DNA of 5,198 bases from Flavicella sp049625305 (lineage in GTDB: Bacteria > Bacteroidota > Bacteroidia > Flavobacteriales > Flavobacteriaceae): contig JBMZVD010000125.1 in assembly GCA_049625305.1 (NCBI GenBank), positions 1 through 5,198 on the forward strand, read 5' to 3'. How positions within the stretch are numbered: position 1 is the first letter of the stretch; every line of letters starts with the position of its first letter. A program made the translations under genes and the position numbers. Shown here piece by piece: positions 1 to 5,198 of the stretch. The notes under the pieces are model-generated. The model had not been told where the DNA came from. It did no database searches and was given only the letters and a program-made list of their open reading frames with translations.

Positions 1-672
1 CCAAGCAAATCCTCTTCCCATCAGACTCATTTTAAGGGATTTTTGTTGCAAATAGGTTTCGTTGACAGTAGTAATCTCCAATTCACCTCTTTCGGATGGC
101 TGGATATTTTTAGCTATATCAACAACGGAATTCGGATAAAAATACAATCCAACCACCGCATAATTCGATTTAGGCTTTTGAGGTTTTTCTTCGATACTAA
201 TGACATTGCCATCGTTATCAAACTCGGCTACCCCATAACGTTCTGGATCGGTTACATAATACCCAAAAACACTGGCTTTGTTTTCTTTTTCCACATGTGC
301 TACAGCATTTTGTAACATACCTGAAAAACCGTGTCCGTAAAATATATTGTCTCCCAATACCAAACATACATTGTCGTCTCCAATAAAAGATTCCCCAATG
401 ATAAAAGCTTGTGCCAATCCGTCTGGTGAAGGCTGTACTGCATATGATAACTCAATACCCCACTGACTACCATCTCCTAGAAGGTTTTCAAACAAAGGTG
501 TATCATGTGGTGTCGATATGATTAAGATTTCACGTATCCCTGCTAGCATCAAGGTACTGATGGGATAGTAAATCATGGGTTTATCAAAAATCGGCAATAA
601 CTGTTTGGACACTCCTTTTGTAATTGGATACAAACGTGTTCCTGAACCTCCTGCTAGTACAATTCCTTTCAT
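1..672 (-). CDS. rfbA: Glucose-1-phosphate thymidylyltransferase RmlA/RfbA (3' end beyond the left edge)
   Basis: This cytoplasmic enzyme condenses dTTP with glucose-1-phosphate to give dTDP-glucose and pyrophosphate, the first step of dTDP-L-rhamnose synthesis. The minus strand encodes 224 residues in an unbroken frame that runs off the window; the family is usually about 290 residues, so roughly three quarters is present. The N-terminal nucleotidyltransferase signature is intact: LAGGSGTRLYPIT at residues 6-18, including R13, then K23 and the KQLLPIFDKPMIYYP block from 23. Further on are QPSPDGLAQA (80-89), the metal-binding aspartate D108 in LGDN, and EEKP at 161-164. The fragment ends at GRGFAW, just before the LDTGTH-type motif expected to carry the second metal-binding aspartate. 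The ATG at 672 is chosen because it places the family start MKGIVLAGG directly at the N-terminus. It lies 13 nt after the rfbB stop, so it is probably cotranscribed as the fourth rml gene. Identification is from motif recognition and context. Confidence 0.96.
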   Translation of the reverse strand, partial: MKGIVLAGGSGTRLYPITKGVSKQLLPIFDKPMIYYPISTLMLAGIREILIISTPHDTPLFENLLGDGSQWGIELSYAVQPSPDGLAQAFIIGESFIGDDNVCLVLGDNIFYGHGFSGMLQNAVAHVEKENKASVFGYYVTDPERYGVAEFDNDGNVISIEEKPQKPKSNYAVVGLYFYPNSVVDIAKNIQPSERGELEITTVNETYLQQKSLKMSLMGRGFAW

Positions 673-685
673 AGACTTAATTTTA

Positions 686-1738
686 TTACCTGTTTTTATA
701 TTGATTCTCGTAGTACTCTTGGTAATTACCACTCGTGATATTTTCCATCCACTCAGAATTACTTAAATACCAGTCGATTGTTTTATTTAGGCCTTCTTCA
801 AACTGTAAACTAGGTTTCCAATCCAAGTCGTTTTGTAGTTTTGTAGCATCAATAGCATAACGCAAGTCATGTCCGGCTCTATCTTTCACGTATGCAATTA
901 ACTTTTCAGAGGTGCCTTTTTCTCTTTCTAATTTTTGATCCATAATAGCACACATCACTCTGATCAAATCGATATTGGTCCATTCGTTATGTCCACCTAT
1001 ATTGTAGGTCTCTCCCAATTTTCCATCGTGAAAAATCACATCGATAGCTCTTGCATGGTCTTCTACCCATAGCCAATCCCTTACGTTCTCTCCTTTTCCA
1101 TAAACTGGCAAGGCTTTGTTGTTAACTATATTATTGATAAACAAAGGAATTAATTTTTCTGGGAATTGATAAGATCCATAATTATTTGAACAGTTGGAAA
1201 TCACCACTGGAAGTCCATAGGTATCGCCATAAGCACGAACAAAGTGATCAGAACTTGCTTTTGAAGCTGAATAAGGACTGTGGGGATCGTATTTGGTCGT
1301 TTCCGTAAACAAACCTTCCTCACCCAAAGAACCGTACACCTCATCAGTAGAGACGTGGTAAAACAGTTTGTCTGTAAAGTCTCCATCCCAAGTTTTTTTC
1401 GCTGCATTCAATAAATTTACAGTACCAATCACATTGGTAAAGACAAACTCCGTTGGATTACTGATAGAACGATCAACATGAGATTCCGCAGCCAAATGTA
1501 TCACTGCGTCGAATTGGTATTTCTTAAAAAGCTGGAACATTTCGTCGGCATTGACAATGTCTGCTTTTTCAAAAACATAATTCTCTTCCGCCTCAACATC
1601 TTTAAGGTTTGCTAAGTTCCCTGCATAGGTAAGCGCGTCTATGTTTACGATTTTATAATTTGGATACTTATTAACCATCAACCTCACAACGTGAGATCCA
1701 ATAAAACCAGCTCCTCCTGTAATAGCTATTGTTTTCAT
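686..1738 (-). CDS. rfbB: dTDP-glucose 4,6-dehydratase RmlB
   Basis: An NAD-dependent extended short-chain dehydrogenase that converts dTDP-glucose to dTDP-4-keto-6-deoxyglucose, step two of the rhamnose pathway. The 350-residue protein has the normal family length. Visible motifs are the Rossmann nucleotide-binding loop TGGAGFIG (7-14), HLAAESHVDRS (81-91), the catalytic STDEVYG (130-136, with T131, D132 and E133 as expected for the dehydratase subgroup), and the YSASK catalytic pair Y156/K160. The substrate-binding half contains SNNYGSYQFPEKLIPL (184-199) and the RDWLWVEDHARA block (220-231). The ATG at 1738 is chosen: the frame stays open upstream to a TTG at 1780, but that would add 14 residues not typical of the family and overlap rfbD by 26 nt. 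The gap after the rfbD stop is 16 nt and the gap to rfbA is 13 nt. No Shine-Dalgarno sequence is visible, which is normal for Bacteroidota. Confidence 0.97.
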   Translation of the reverse strand: MKTIAITGGAGFIGSHVVRLMVNKYPNYKIVNIDALTYAGNLANLKDVEAEENYVFEKADIVNADEMFQLFKKYQFDAVIHLAAESHVDRSISNPTEFVFTNVIGTVNLLNAAKKTWDGDFTDKLFYHVSTDEVYGSLGEEGLFTETTKYDPHSPYSASKASSDHFVRAYGDTYGLPVVISNCSNNYGSYQFPEKLIPLFINNIVNNKALPVYGKGENVRDWLWVEDHARAIDVIFHDGKLGETYNIGGHNEWTNIDLIRVMCAIMDQKLEREKGTSEKLIAYVKDRAGHDLRYAIDATKLQNDLDWKPSLQFEEGLNKTIDWYLSNSEWMENITSGNYQEYYENQYKNR

Positions 1739-1754
1739 ATTTTTTTTAGCAATA

Positions 1755-2633
1755 TTAATTAATCTTCTCTTGCATCTCAACTAAAGAGATACATTTTTTC
1801 AAGGAAGCTTCCCAATGCGGGATCCTCAAGTCAAAAGCAGTCTTTATTTTTGATTTGTTTAAAACACTGTAAACAGGTCTTTTTGCAGGTGTAGGATAGG
1901 CAATAGCCTCTATCGGGTATACCTTACAGTTTTTATCTGCCAACCTCATAATAGCTGTTGCAAAGTCATACCAAGATGCCACTCCTTCGTTGGAATAATG
2001 AAAAACACCTCGGCTTTCATTTCCATTTGTTTGTTGTTGTAGTACCTCAATACAGGCTGCAGCTAAATCTCCAGCATAGGTAGGTGTTCCAATTTGATCA
2101 AAAACAACATTGAGTTCAGACCTCTCCGTACCCAAACGCAACATCGTATTTAGAAAATTACTTCCAGAGGCACTGTACAACCAAGAAGTTCTGATAATGG
2201 TTGCAGTTGGTAAACTTTCCAACAGCACCTTTTCTCCCCGGAGCTTGGTGTGTCCATAGACTCCTAAAGGTGCTGTTTTGTTTTCCTCTTTATAAGGTAG
2301 GGAATGGTTGCCATCAAACACAAAATCCGTAGAGATGTGTAGGACTAACAGTTTCAATTTAGCAGCAATTTCTCCAATATTTTTAGGACCTACTACATTG
2401 ATTTGATAGGCGTTTTCTGTCTCAGACTCTGCAGTATCTACTGCAGTATAAGCTGCACAGTTTAGGATGGCAGTAATTTCATTTTGAACTACAAAATCCA
2501 TCAATTGCTTTACATCTGTTATGTCTACTTGTGCACGTGAACAAAAGACAAACTGTAAATCTTTTGAATTTAAAGCAAGCTTTTTTATTTCTTGCCCTAG
2601 CTGTCCATTGGCACCTGTTACTAGTGTTTTCAT
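1755..2633 (-). CDS. rfbD: dTDP-4-dehydrorhamnose reductase RmlD
   Basis: Catalyses the last step of the pathway, the NAD(P)H-dependent reduction of dTDP-4-keto-L-rhamnose to dTDP-L-rhamnose. The 292 residues match the usual family length. The N-terminus has the Rossmann loop TGANGQLGQEI (6-16), followed by NCAAYTAVDTAE (58-69), the catalytic threonine in HISTDFVFDG (99-108, T102), and YGHTK (126-130) giving the Y/K pair Y126 and K130. The C-terminal half has RTSWLYS (148-154), DQIGTPTYAGDLA (179-191) and RPVYSVL (252-258), a variant of the RPxxSxL element typical of RmlD. It starts with ATG one base after the rfbC stop, which suggests translational coupling. In the absence of biochemistry, RmlD is the best choice over other sugar-nucleotide reductases because the other three rml genes flank it. 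Confidence 0.96.
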   Translation of the reverse strand: MKTLVTGANGQLGQEIKKLALNSKDLQFVFCSRAQVDITDVKQLMDFVVQNEITAILNCAAYTAVDTAESETENAYQINVVGPKNIGEIAAKLKLLVLHISTDFVFDGNHSLPYKEENKTAPLGVYGHTKLRGEKVLLESLPTATIIRTSWLYSASGSNFLNTMLRLGTERSELNVVFDQIGTPTYAGDLAAACIEVLQQQTNGNESRGVFHYSNEGVASWYDFATAIMRLADKNCKVYPIEAIAYPTPAKRPVYSVLNKSKIKTAFDLRIPHWEASLKKCISLVEMQEKIN

Positions 2634-2634
2634 C

Positions 2635-3210
2635 TTAAAGGTATTCTTTTTTCAATTCCTGATACTCAAAAACAGATTCCTCAGAAAAATCAGGTTGGGC
2701 TTTGTCTTTTTCGGATAATTTCACATCTTTCAAAGCAATTCTCCAATCTATATTTAGCACCTTATCATCCCAAGCGATTCCTGCATCGTGAGAGGGAGTA
2801 TAATAATTATCGCACTTATAAGCAAACTGAGCTGTATCACTCAACACCACAAAACCATGTGCAAACCCTTTGGGTACCCACAATTGTTTTTTATTTTCTC
2901 CTGTCAATAAAACAGCAACATGCTGACCGAAAGTCGGAGAGCCTTTACGAATATCAACTGCGACATCCAAAACCTCACCTTGCATAACTCGAACTAGCTT
3001 ACTTTGCGTAAAGGGTGGTTTTTGATAGTGCAACCCTCTTAAAACACCATAAGATGAAACAGACTCATTATCTTGTACAAAGTTTACGTTTCCAATGTGT
3101 TTTTGAATTTTGTCTAAACGAAAAGTCTCCATAAAGTAACCTCTATCATCTCCAAAAACATTAGGCTCAAAAATAAGGACATCGGGAATGGCTGTTTCTA
3201 CTACTTTCAT
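2635..3210 (-). CDS. rfbC: dTDP-4-dehydrorhamnose 3,5-epimerase RmlC
   Basis: A cupin-fold epimerase that inverts C3 and C5 of dTDP-4-keto-6-deoxyglucose, the third pathway step; it needs no metal or cofactor. The 191-residue protein is slightly longer than the typical 180-185. The N-terminus has IPDVLIFEPNVFGDDRGYFMETF (8-30), where DxRGxF is the family hallmark. It continues with FVQDNES (44-50) and the core LRGLHYQ (57-63), whose H61 corresponds to the known catalytic histidine. K71 and the QGEVLDVAVDIRKGSPTFG strand (77-95) follow. The WVPKGFAHGF block (111-120) and CDNYYTPSHDAGIAWDD (133-149) complete the active-site region. It is the first rml gene in the transcript, 82 nt after the NusG-like gene and 1 nt before rfbD. 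The ATG at 3210 gives the expected N-terminus. Confidence 0.96.
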   Translation of the reverse strand: MKVVETAIPDVLIFEPNVFGDDRGYFMETFRLDKIQKHIGNVNFVQDNESVSSYGVLRGLHYQKPPFTQSKLVRVMQGEVLDVAVDIRKGSPTFGQHVAVLLTGENKKQLWVPKGFAHGFVVLSDTAQFAYKCDNYYTPSHDAGIAWDDKVLNIDWRIALKDVKLSEKDKAQPDFSEESVFEYQELKKEYL

Positions 3211-3225
3211 AAAATAAAATATTTA

Positions 3226-3256
3226 CAAATTAACAACTACTAATGAAGATTTCAAA
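3226..3256 (-). promoter_or_regulatory. Possible Bacteroidota-type promoter before rfbC
   Basis: On the minus strand TTTG (3256-3253) is followed after 19 bases by TTAATTTG (3233-3226). This resembles the Bacteroidota sigma consensus TTTG-N19-21-TAnnTTTG, missing only the A of the TA. It would start transcription a few bases before the rfbC ATG at 3210. The intergenic region is very AT-rich, so a chance match is quite possible, and read-through from the NusG-like gene may be the main source of transcript. Confidence 0.25.
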
Positions 3257-3267
3257 TAAATACTTTA

Positions 3268-3279
3268 ATTATTAATAAT
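3268..3279. repeat. 12-bp perfect palindrome between the NusG-like gene and rfbC
   Basis: ATTATTAATAAT is its own reverse complement and lies 14 nt past the NusG-like stop codon in the 82-nt gap before rfbC. It is pure A/T, has no loop and no following GC-rich stem, so it is not a convincing terminator. It could be a protein-binding site or simply chance in AT-rich DNA. Confidence 0.35.
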
Positions 3280-3292
3280 GATAAATCAACTC

Positions 3293-3805
3293 TTACATTT
3301 TCTTTATGTAATTCAAAGGAACATTCAAAGCTATAGCGACTCCCAAGGCCTTTGTCTCTATCACAATTCGAAACTTCCCTTGGTGCTGCACACATTGAGC
3401 GTCTAAACCTTTGAAAGGGCCTTTGATTATTTGAACAGGTGTTCCTTTGATCAGATATTTTTTTTCAAAAACTGAAGGAACTCCCTTTTGCTCTATTGAG
3501 ACTTTGAGGATATCTATTTCTTTTTGGGATATCACAGCAGGCTTTCCTAAATATTTAAAAACCCGTACAACGCCTATATCTTCTAAATAGGTATTGAGTG
3601 TCTTCGCTTCAGTTTTTACAAATACATAAGAAGGCACTAATGGTTTTTCAACTTTTTTAATACGATCACTCCACTGCTTTAGTTCAACAACTAAAGGAAG
3701 AAAAACTTCGTGTCCGGCCGCTGACAAACGTGCGAAAACTTTTTTTTCAGCTCTTGACTTGCAGACAAGGGCATACCAGTTTGTAATTTTTACAACTTCA
3801 TCCAT
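3293..3805 (-). CDS. NusG-family transcription elongation factor paralogue (UpxY/RfaH-like antiterminator)
   Basis: A 170-residue NusG-family protein, about the length of specialised paralogues. The N-terminal NGN domain (roughly 8-105) begins with WYALVCKSRAEKKVFARL (10-27) and contains PLVPSYVFVK (55-64), the conserved NGN core that binds the RNA polymerase clamp. A linker leads to a C-terminal KOW domain (about 118-170), marked by VQIIKGPFKGLDA (124-136). Housekeeping NusG in this phylum normally sits beside secE and rplK, so this copy, directly upstream of rml genes, is inferred to be a UpxY-type paralogue. Bacteroides UpxY proteins are known to promote elongation through the leader of their own capsule operon. 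The exact target here is inference. I chose the ATG at 3805; the frame also extends to a TTG at 3814, adding only three residues. GAAGAAG just before the ATG is a weak purine-rich stretch. It follows tsaB by 120 nt. Confidence 0.88.
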   Translation of the reverse strand: MDEVVKITNWYALVCKSRAEKKVFARLSAAGHEVFLPLVVELKQWSDRIKKVEKPLVPSYVFVKTEAKTLNTYLEDIGVVRVFKYLGKPAVISQKEIDILKVSIEQKGVPSVFEKKYLIKGTPVQIIKGPFKGLDAQCVQHQGKFRIVIETKALGVAIALNVPLNYIKKM

Positions 3806-3832
3806 CTTCTTCAATTATACAATCAGCTAACG

Positions 3833-3848
3833 ACACTTAAAACACTTA
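3833..3848. repeat. Tandem heptamer in the leader of the NusG-like gene
   Basis: The heptamer ACACTTA occurs twice, at 3833-3839 and 3842-3848, separated by AA, so the period is 9 bp. On the coding strand it reads TAAGTGT-TT-TAAGTGT, between the candidate promoter and the NusG-like start codon. Two short copies in AT-rich DNA may be chance. It could also be a binding site or a leader RNA element. Confidence 0.4.
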
Positions 3849-3861
3849 TTTATTGTTTTAC

Positions 3862-3891
3862 CAAACTGTATTCCAACCCCTCTGATACAAA
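3862..3891 (-). promoter_or_regulatory. Possible promoter of the NusG-like gene and rml operon
   Basis: On the minus strand TTTG (3891-3888) is followed after 17 bases by TACAGTTTG (3870-3862). This approximates the Bacteroidota TTTG / TAnnTTTG pair but has one extra base inside the second box. A start a few bases downstream would give a leader of about 50 nt before the ATG at 3805. That fits the expectation that a polysaccharide locus has its own promoter rather than depending on tsaB. The match is imperfect. Confidence 0.3.
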
Positions 3892-3925
3892 ATTCAAAAC
3901 ACAAAAAGATAACTTTCGAAAAAAA

Positions 3926-4603
3926 TCAAGTCCTTTTTTTGGGTTTTGTACCTACAAAATCTTTCAAATAAAAAGGCTCAAAATAAGCGACATCTTCAAA
4001 TTCTTCATTTAAGAATCGTTCATAAGAAAGAGCACACATCTCTTTGGCTGATGGAAAAGAATCTGCTATAAAATCTGCATTTTTATGCTCTATGTAGCTT
4101 TTGCATTTTTCAGCTCCATCTCCAACAAAATATACTGGTCCTTTTTCCAAATACTCATAAAATGATTCTGAAGTAATAATTTCTGCTTGAGTTTCTCTGA
4201 CAATACTGTAATCAGTATTATAAACTGCACTGTATACTTCCATTCTTCTCGCATCCAATAAAGGAATAATAAGCCCCTCATTTGCTACAACTGAATGGGA
4301 CAGTATATTCAACGACTCAACAGCAATTAAGGGTATTTCCAACGCAAAACATATTCCTTTGGCGGCTGACACACCAATACGCAATCCAGTATAAGACCCA
4401 GGCCCCTTACCCACACAAACTGCTTCTAAATCTGACAATTCTATCCCTGCTTGAGATACTACTTCTTCAATGAAAACATGTAATTTTTCAGCGTGTGAAT
4501 ATCCTCCCGTATTGATTTCTTTTAGCGCGATCAATTTACCTGATTTAGCGATACTTACAGAACAATTTTTTGTTGCTGTTTCTATATTTAATATATAAGA
4601 CAC
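3926..4603 (-). CDS. tsaB: tRNA threonylcarbamoyladenosine biosynthesis protein TsaB
   Basis: TsaB is a catalytically inactive ASKHA-fold paralogue of TsaD. With TsaD and TsaE it forms the complex that transfers threonylcarbamoyl to A37 of tRNAs reading ANN codons (t6A). The 225-residue length is typical. The N-terminus YILNIETATKNCSVSIA (3-19) is the family's first strand, followed by the YSHAEKL segment (35-41). The GKGPGSYTGLRIGVSAAKG block (65-83) is the strongest hallmark, with DARRMEVYSAVY (117-128) and EPFYLKDF (209-216) near the C-terminus. The start is GTG at 4603: an in-frame TGA lies three codons upstream (4612-4610), so no ATG is available and GTG places the family start correctly. 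A nearby ATG at 4613 is out of frame and closes after two codons. The gene is a housekeeping neighbour and probably not functionally tied to rml. Its promoter would lie in the divergent region towards the HD gene. Confidence 0.95.
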   Translation of the reverse strand: MSYILNIETATKNCSVSIAKSGKLIALKEINTGGYSHAEKLHVFIEEVVSQAGIELSDLEAVCVGKGPGSYTGLRIGVSAAKGICFALEIPLIAVESLNILSHSVVANEGLIIPLLDARRMEVYSAVYNTDYSIVRETQAEIITSESFYEYLEKGPVYFVGDGAEKCKSYIEHKNADFIADSFPSAKEMCALSYERFLNEEFEDVAYFEPFYLKDFVGTKPKKRT

Positions 4604-4633
4604 TTTACTTCATTTATTAAATTTATTCACCTA

Positions 4634-4641
4634 CAAATATA
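4634..4641 (-). promoter_or_regulatory. tsaB: -10-like box (TATATTTG) for tsaB
   Basis: The minus strand carries TATATTTG, a perfect match to the Bacteroidota TAnnTTTG box, about 30 bases before the GTG start. An upstream TTTG lies at 4660-4657, but the gap is only 15 bases, shorter than the usual 17-23, so the -33 element is doubtful. Confidence 0.45.
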
Positions 4642-4642
4642 C

Positions 4643-4650
4643 TATTTTTG
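4643..4650 (+). promoter_or_regulatory. -10-like box (TATTTTTG) for the HD-domain gene
   Basis: The plus strand carries TATTTTTG, a perfect TAnnTTTG box, about 40 bases before the ATG at 4691. I see no TTG at the proper distance upstream, so only the -7 half is supported. It is separated by one base from the oppositely oriented box at 4634-4641. Confidence 0.42.
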
Positions 4651-4690
4651 AAACAGCAAAAGATTGAATATTATTCCGTTATTTTACAAA

Positions 4691-5198
4691 ATGGATACAC
4701 AACAACTTATCAAAGACACTATTGTATTTGTCAAAGAGACTTTGGCAAATGCTGAAGGAGGACACGATTGGTTCCATATCGAACGGGTTTATATGAGCGC
4801 TACAACCATTGCAAAAAGGGAAAATGTTTCGCTTTTAGTTGTACAACTTGCCGCTTTATTACACGATATTGCCGATTCAAAATTCTACAATGGAGACGAG
4901 AGTATCGGTCCGGAAATGGCCACAGAATTTTTAACAAAAAAAAACGTGCCACATGAAACTATTGAACACGTTGTAAAAATTATTGAAAATATTTCTTTCA
5001 AAGGAGGTAATTTCGAACAAAAATTCCAATCCAAAGAATTAGATGTTGTACAAGATGCAGACCGCTTGGATGCTATTGGTGCTATTGGTATTGCGCGTTG
5101 TTTTAATTATGGTGGTTTTAAAAATAGAGCGCTCCATAATCCAGACATTAAGCCTAATCTTAACATGACTAAGGCAGACTATAAAAACTCAGAAGCAC
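4691..5198 (+). CDS. HD-domain phosphohydrolase, YpgQ/YedJ-like (3' end beyond the right edge)
   Basis: A predicted metal-dependent phosphohydrolase of the HD superfamily. The 169 residues seen, plus one base, are open to the window end; relatives are about 200-220 residues. Metal-ligand motifs are in order: GHDWFHIERV (24-33, with H25, D26 and H29), the defining LLHDIAD (56-62, with H58/D59), and the distal VVQDADRLDAIGAIGIAR (119-136), where an aspartate of QDAD completes the site. The region ends in the NP-x-x-KPNLNMTKADYKNSEA segment, where KxSxxA/T-type stretches are typical of this subgroup. The closest recalled family is Bacillus YpgQ, a manganese-dependent nucleotide pyrophosphohydrolase; the substrate here is not shown by the sequence. 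The ATG at 4691 has no Shine-Dalgarno sequence, and upstream is the divergent intergenic region. It is transcribed away from tsaB and the polysaccharide genes, so it is probably unrelated to them. Confidence 0.9.
   Translation, partial: MDTQQLIKDTIVFVKETLANAEGGHDWFHIERVYMSATTIAKRENVSLLVVQLAALLHDIADSKFYNGDESIGPEMATEFLTKKNVPHETIEHVVKIIENISFKGGNFEQKFQSKELDVVQDADRLDAIGAIGIARCFNYGGFKNRALHNPDIKPNLNMTKADYKNSEA

Noticed and set aside
43..315. 90-residue open frame on the plus strand
   Set aside because: It lies antisense within rfbA, whose minus-strand frame shows continuous family motifs; composition of the translation is not protein-like.
575..766. 63-residue plus-strand open frame with a hydrophobic stretch
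   Set aside because: Antisense across the rfbB/rfbA junction; the apparent membrane segment is an artefact of AT-rich reverse-strand codons.
1201..1407. 68-residue minus-strand frame inside rfbB
   Set aside because: Different frame of the conserved rfbB catalytic region.
1739..1780. Upstream TTG start for rfbB giving 14 extra residues
   Set aside because: Would overlap rfbD by 26 nt and precede the family start MKTIAITGG; the ATG at 1738 fits better.
2521..2718. 65-residue plus-strand frame across the rfbD/rfbC junction
   Set aside because: Antisense to two well-supported genes and without recognisable motifs.
3806..3814. TTG start three codons upstream for the NusG-like gene
   Set aside because: An ATG is available at 3805 and the three added residues (MKK) are not needed for the NGN domain; the real start could still be TTG but is less likely.
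3911..3928. Possible terminator after tsaB (TTTCGAAA palindrome next to an A run)
   Set aside because: The stem is only four base pairs with no loop, and the T tract on the coding strand comes before rather than after it.
4090..4473. Two 63-residue frames, one per strand, inside tsaB
   Set aside because: Both overlap the conserved tsaB frame, including its GPGSYTGLRIG and DARRMEVY motifs, and show no family features.
4768..4956. 62-residue plus-strand frame inside the HD-domain gene
   Set aside because: It is an alternative frame of the region that encodes the conserved GHD and LLHD motifs.

Overview
The window reads as chromosomal DNA from a Bacteroidota species, most likely a Flavobacteriaceae member. 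The base composition is AT-rich. Starts mostly lack Shine-Dalgarno sequences. Candidate promoters resemble the Bacteroidota TTTG / TAnnTTTG pattern. The proteins (a UpxY-type NusG paralogue, an RmlB with a C-terminal NYQEYYENQY-like tail) look like that phylum. I cannot name a genus from sequence alone.

Layout: six of the seven genes lie on the minus strand and are read from right to left. They are tsaB (4603-3926), a NusG/UpxY-like elongation-factor paralogue (3805-3293), then rfbC (3210-2635), rfbD (2633-1755), rfbB (1738-686) and the 5' part of rfbA (672 to the left edge). On the right, a divergent gene on the plus strand (4691 to the right edge, partial) encodes an HD-domain phosphohydrolase. 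The 87-bp divergent intergenic region (4604-4690) carries two back-to-back -10-like boxes. No stretch longer than 120 bp lacks a gene.

How the genes work together: rfbA, rfbB, rfbC and rfbD are the complete four-enzyme set that turns glucose-1-phosphate and dTTP into dTDP-L-rhamnose, a precursor for O-antigen, capsule or exopolysaccharide. They are packed with gaps of 1, 16 and 13 nt and are probably one transcript, likely the 5' end of a larger polysaccharide locus continuing past the left edge. The NusG paralogue just upstream is the expected operon-specific antiterminator of such a locus. tsaB (tRNA t6A synthesis) is a housekeeping gene and probably marks the boundary of the polysaccharide locus.

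I found no mobile element, CRISPR array, RNA gene or clearly undescribed system. The most interesting points are the NusG-paralogue/rml arrangement with its leader and the overlapping divergent promoter region.
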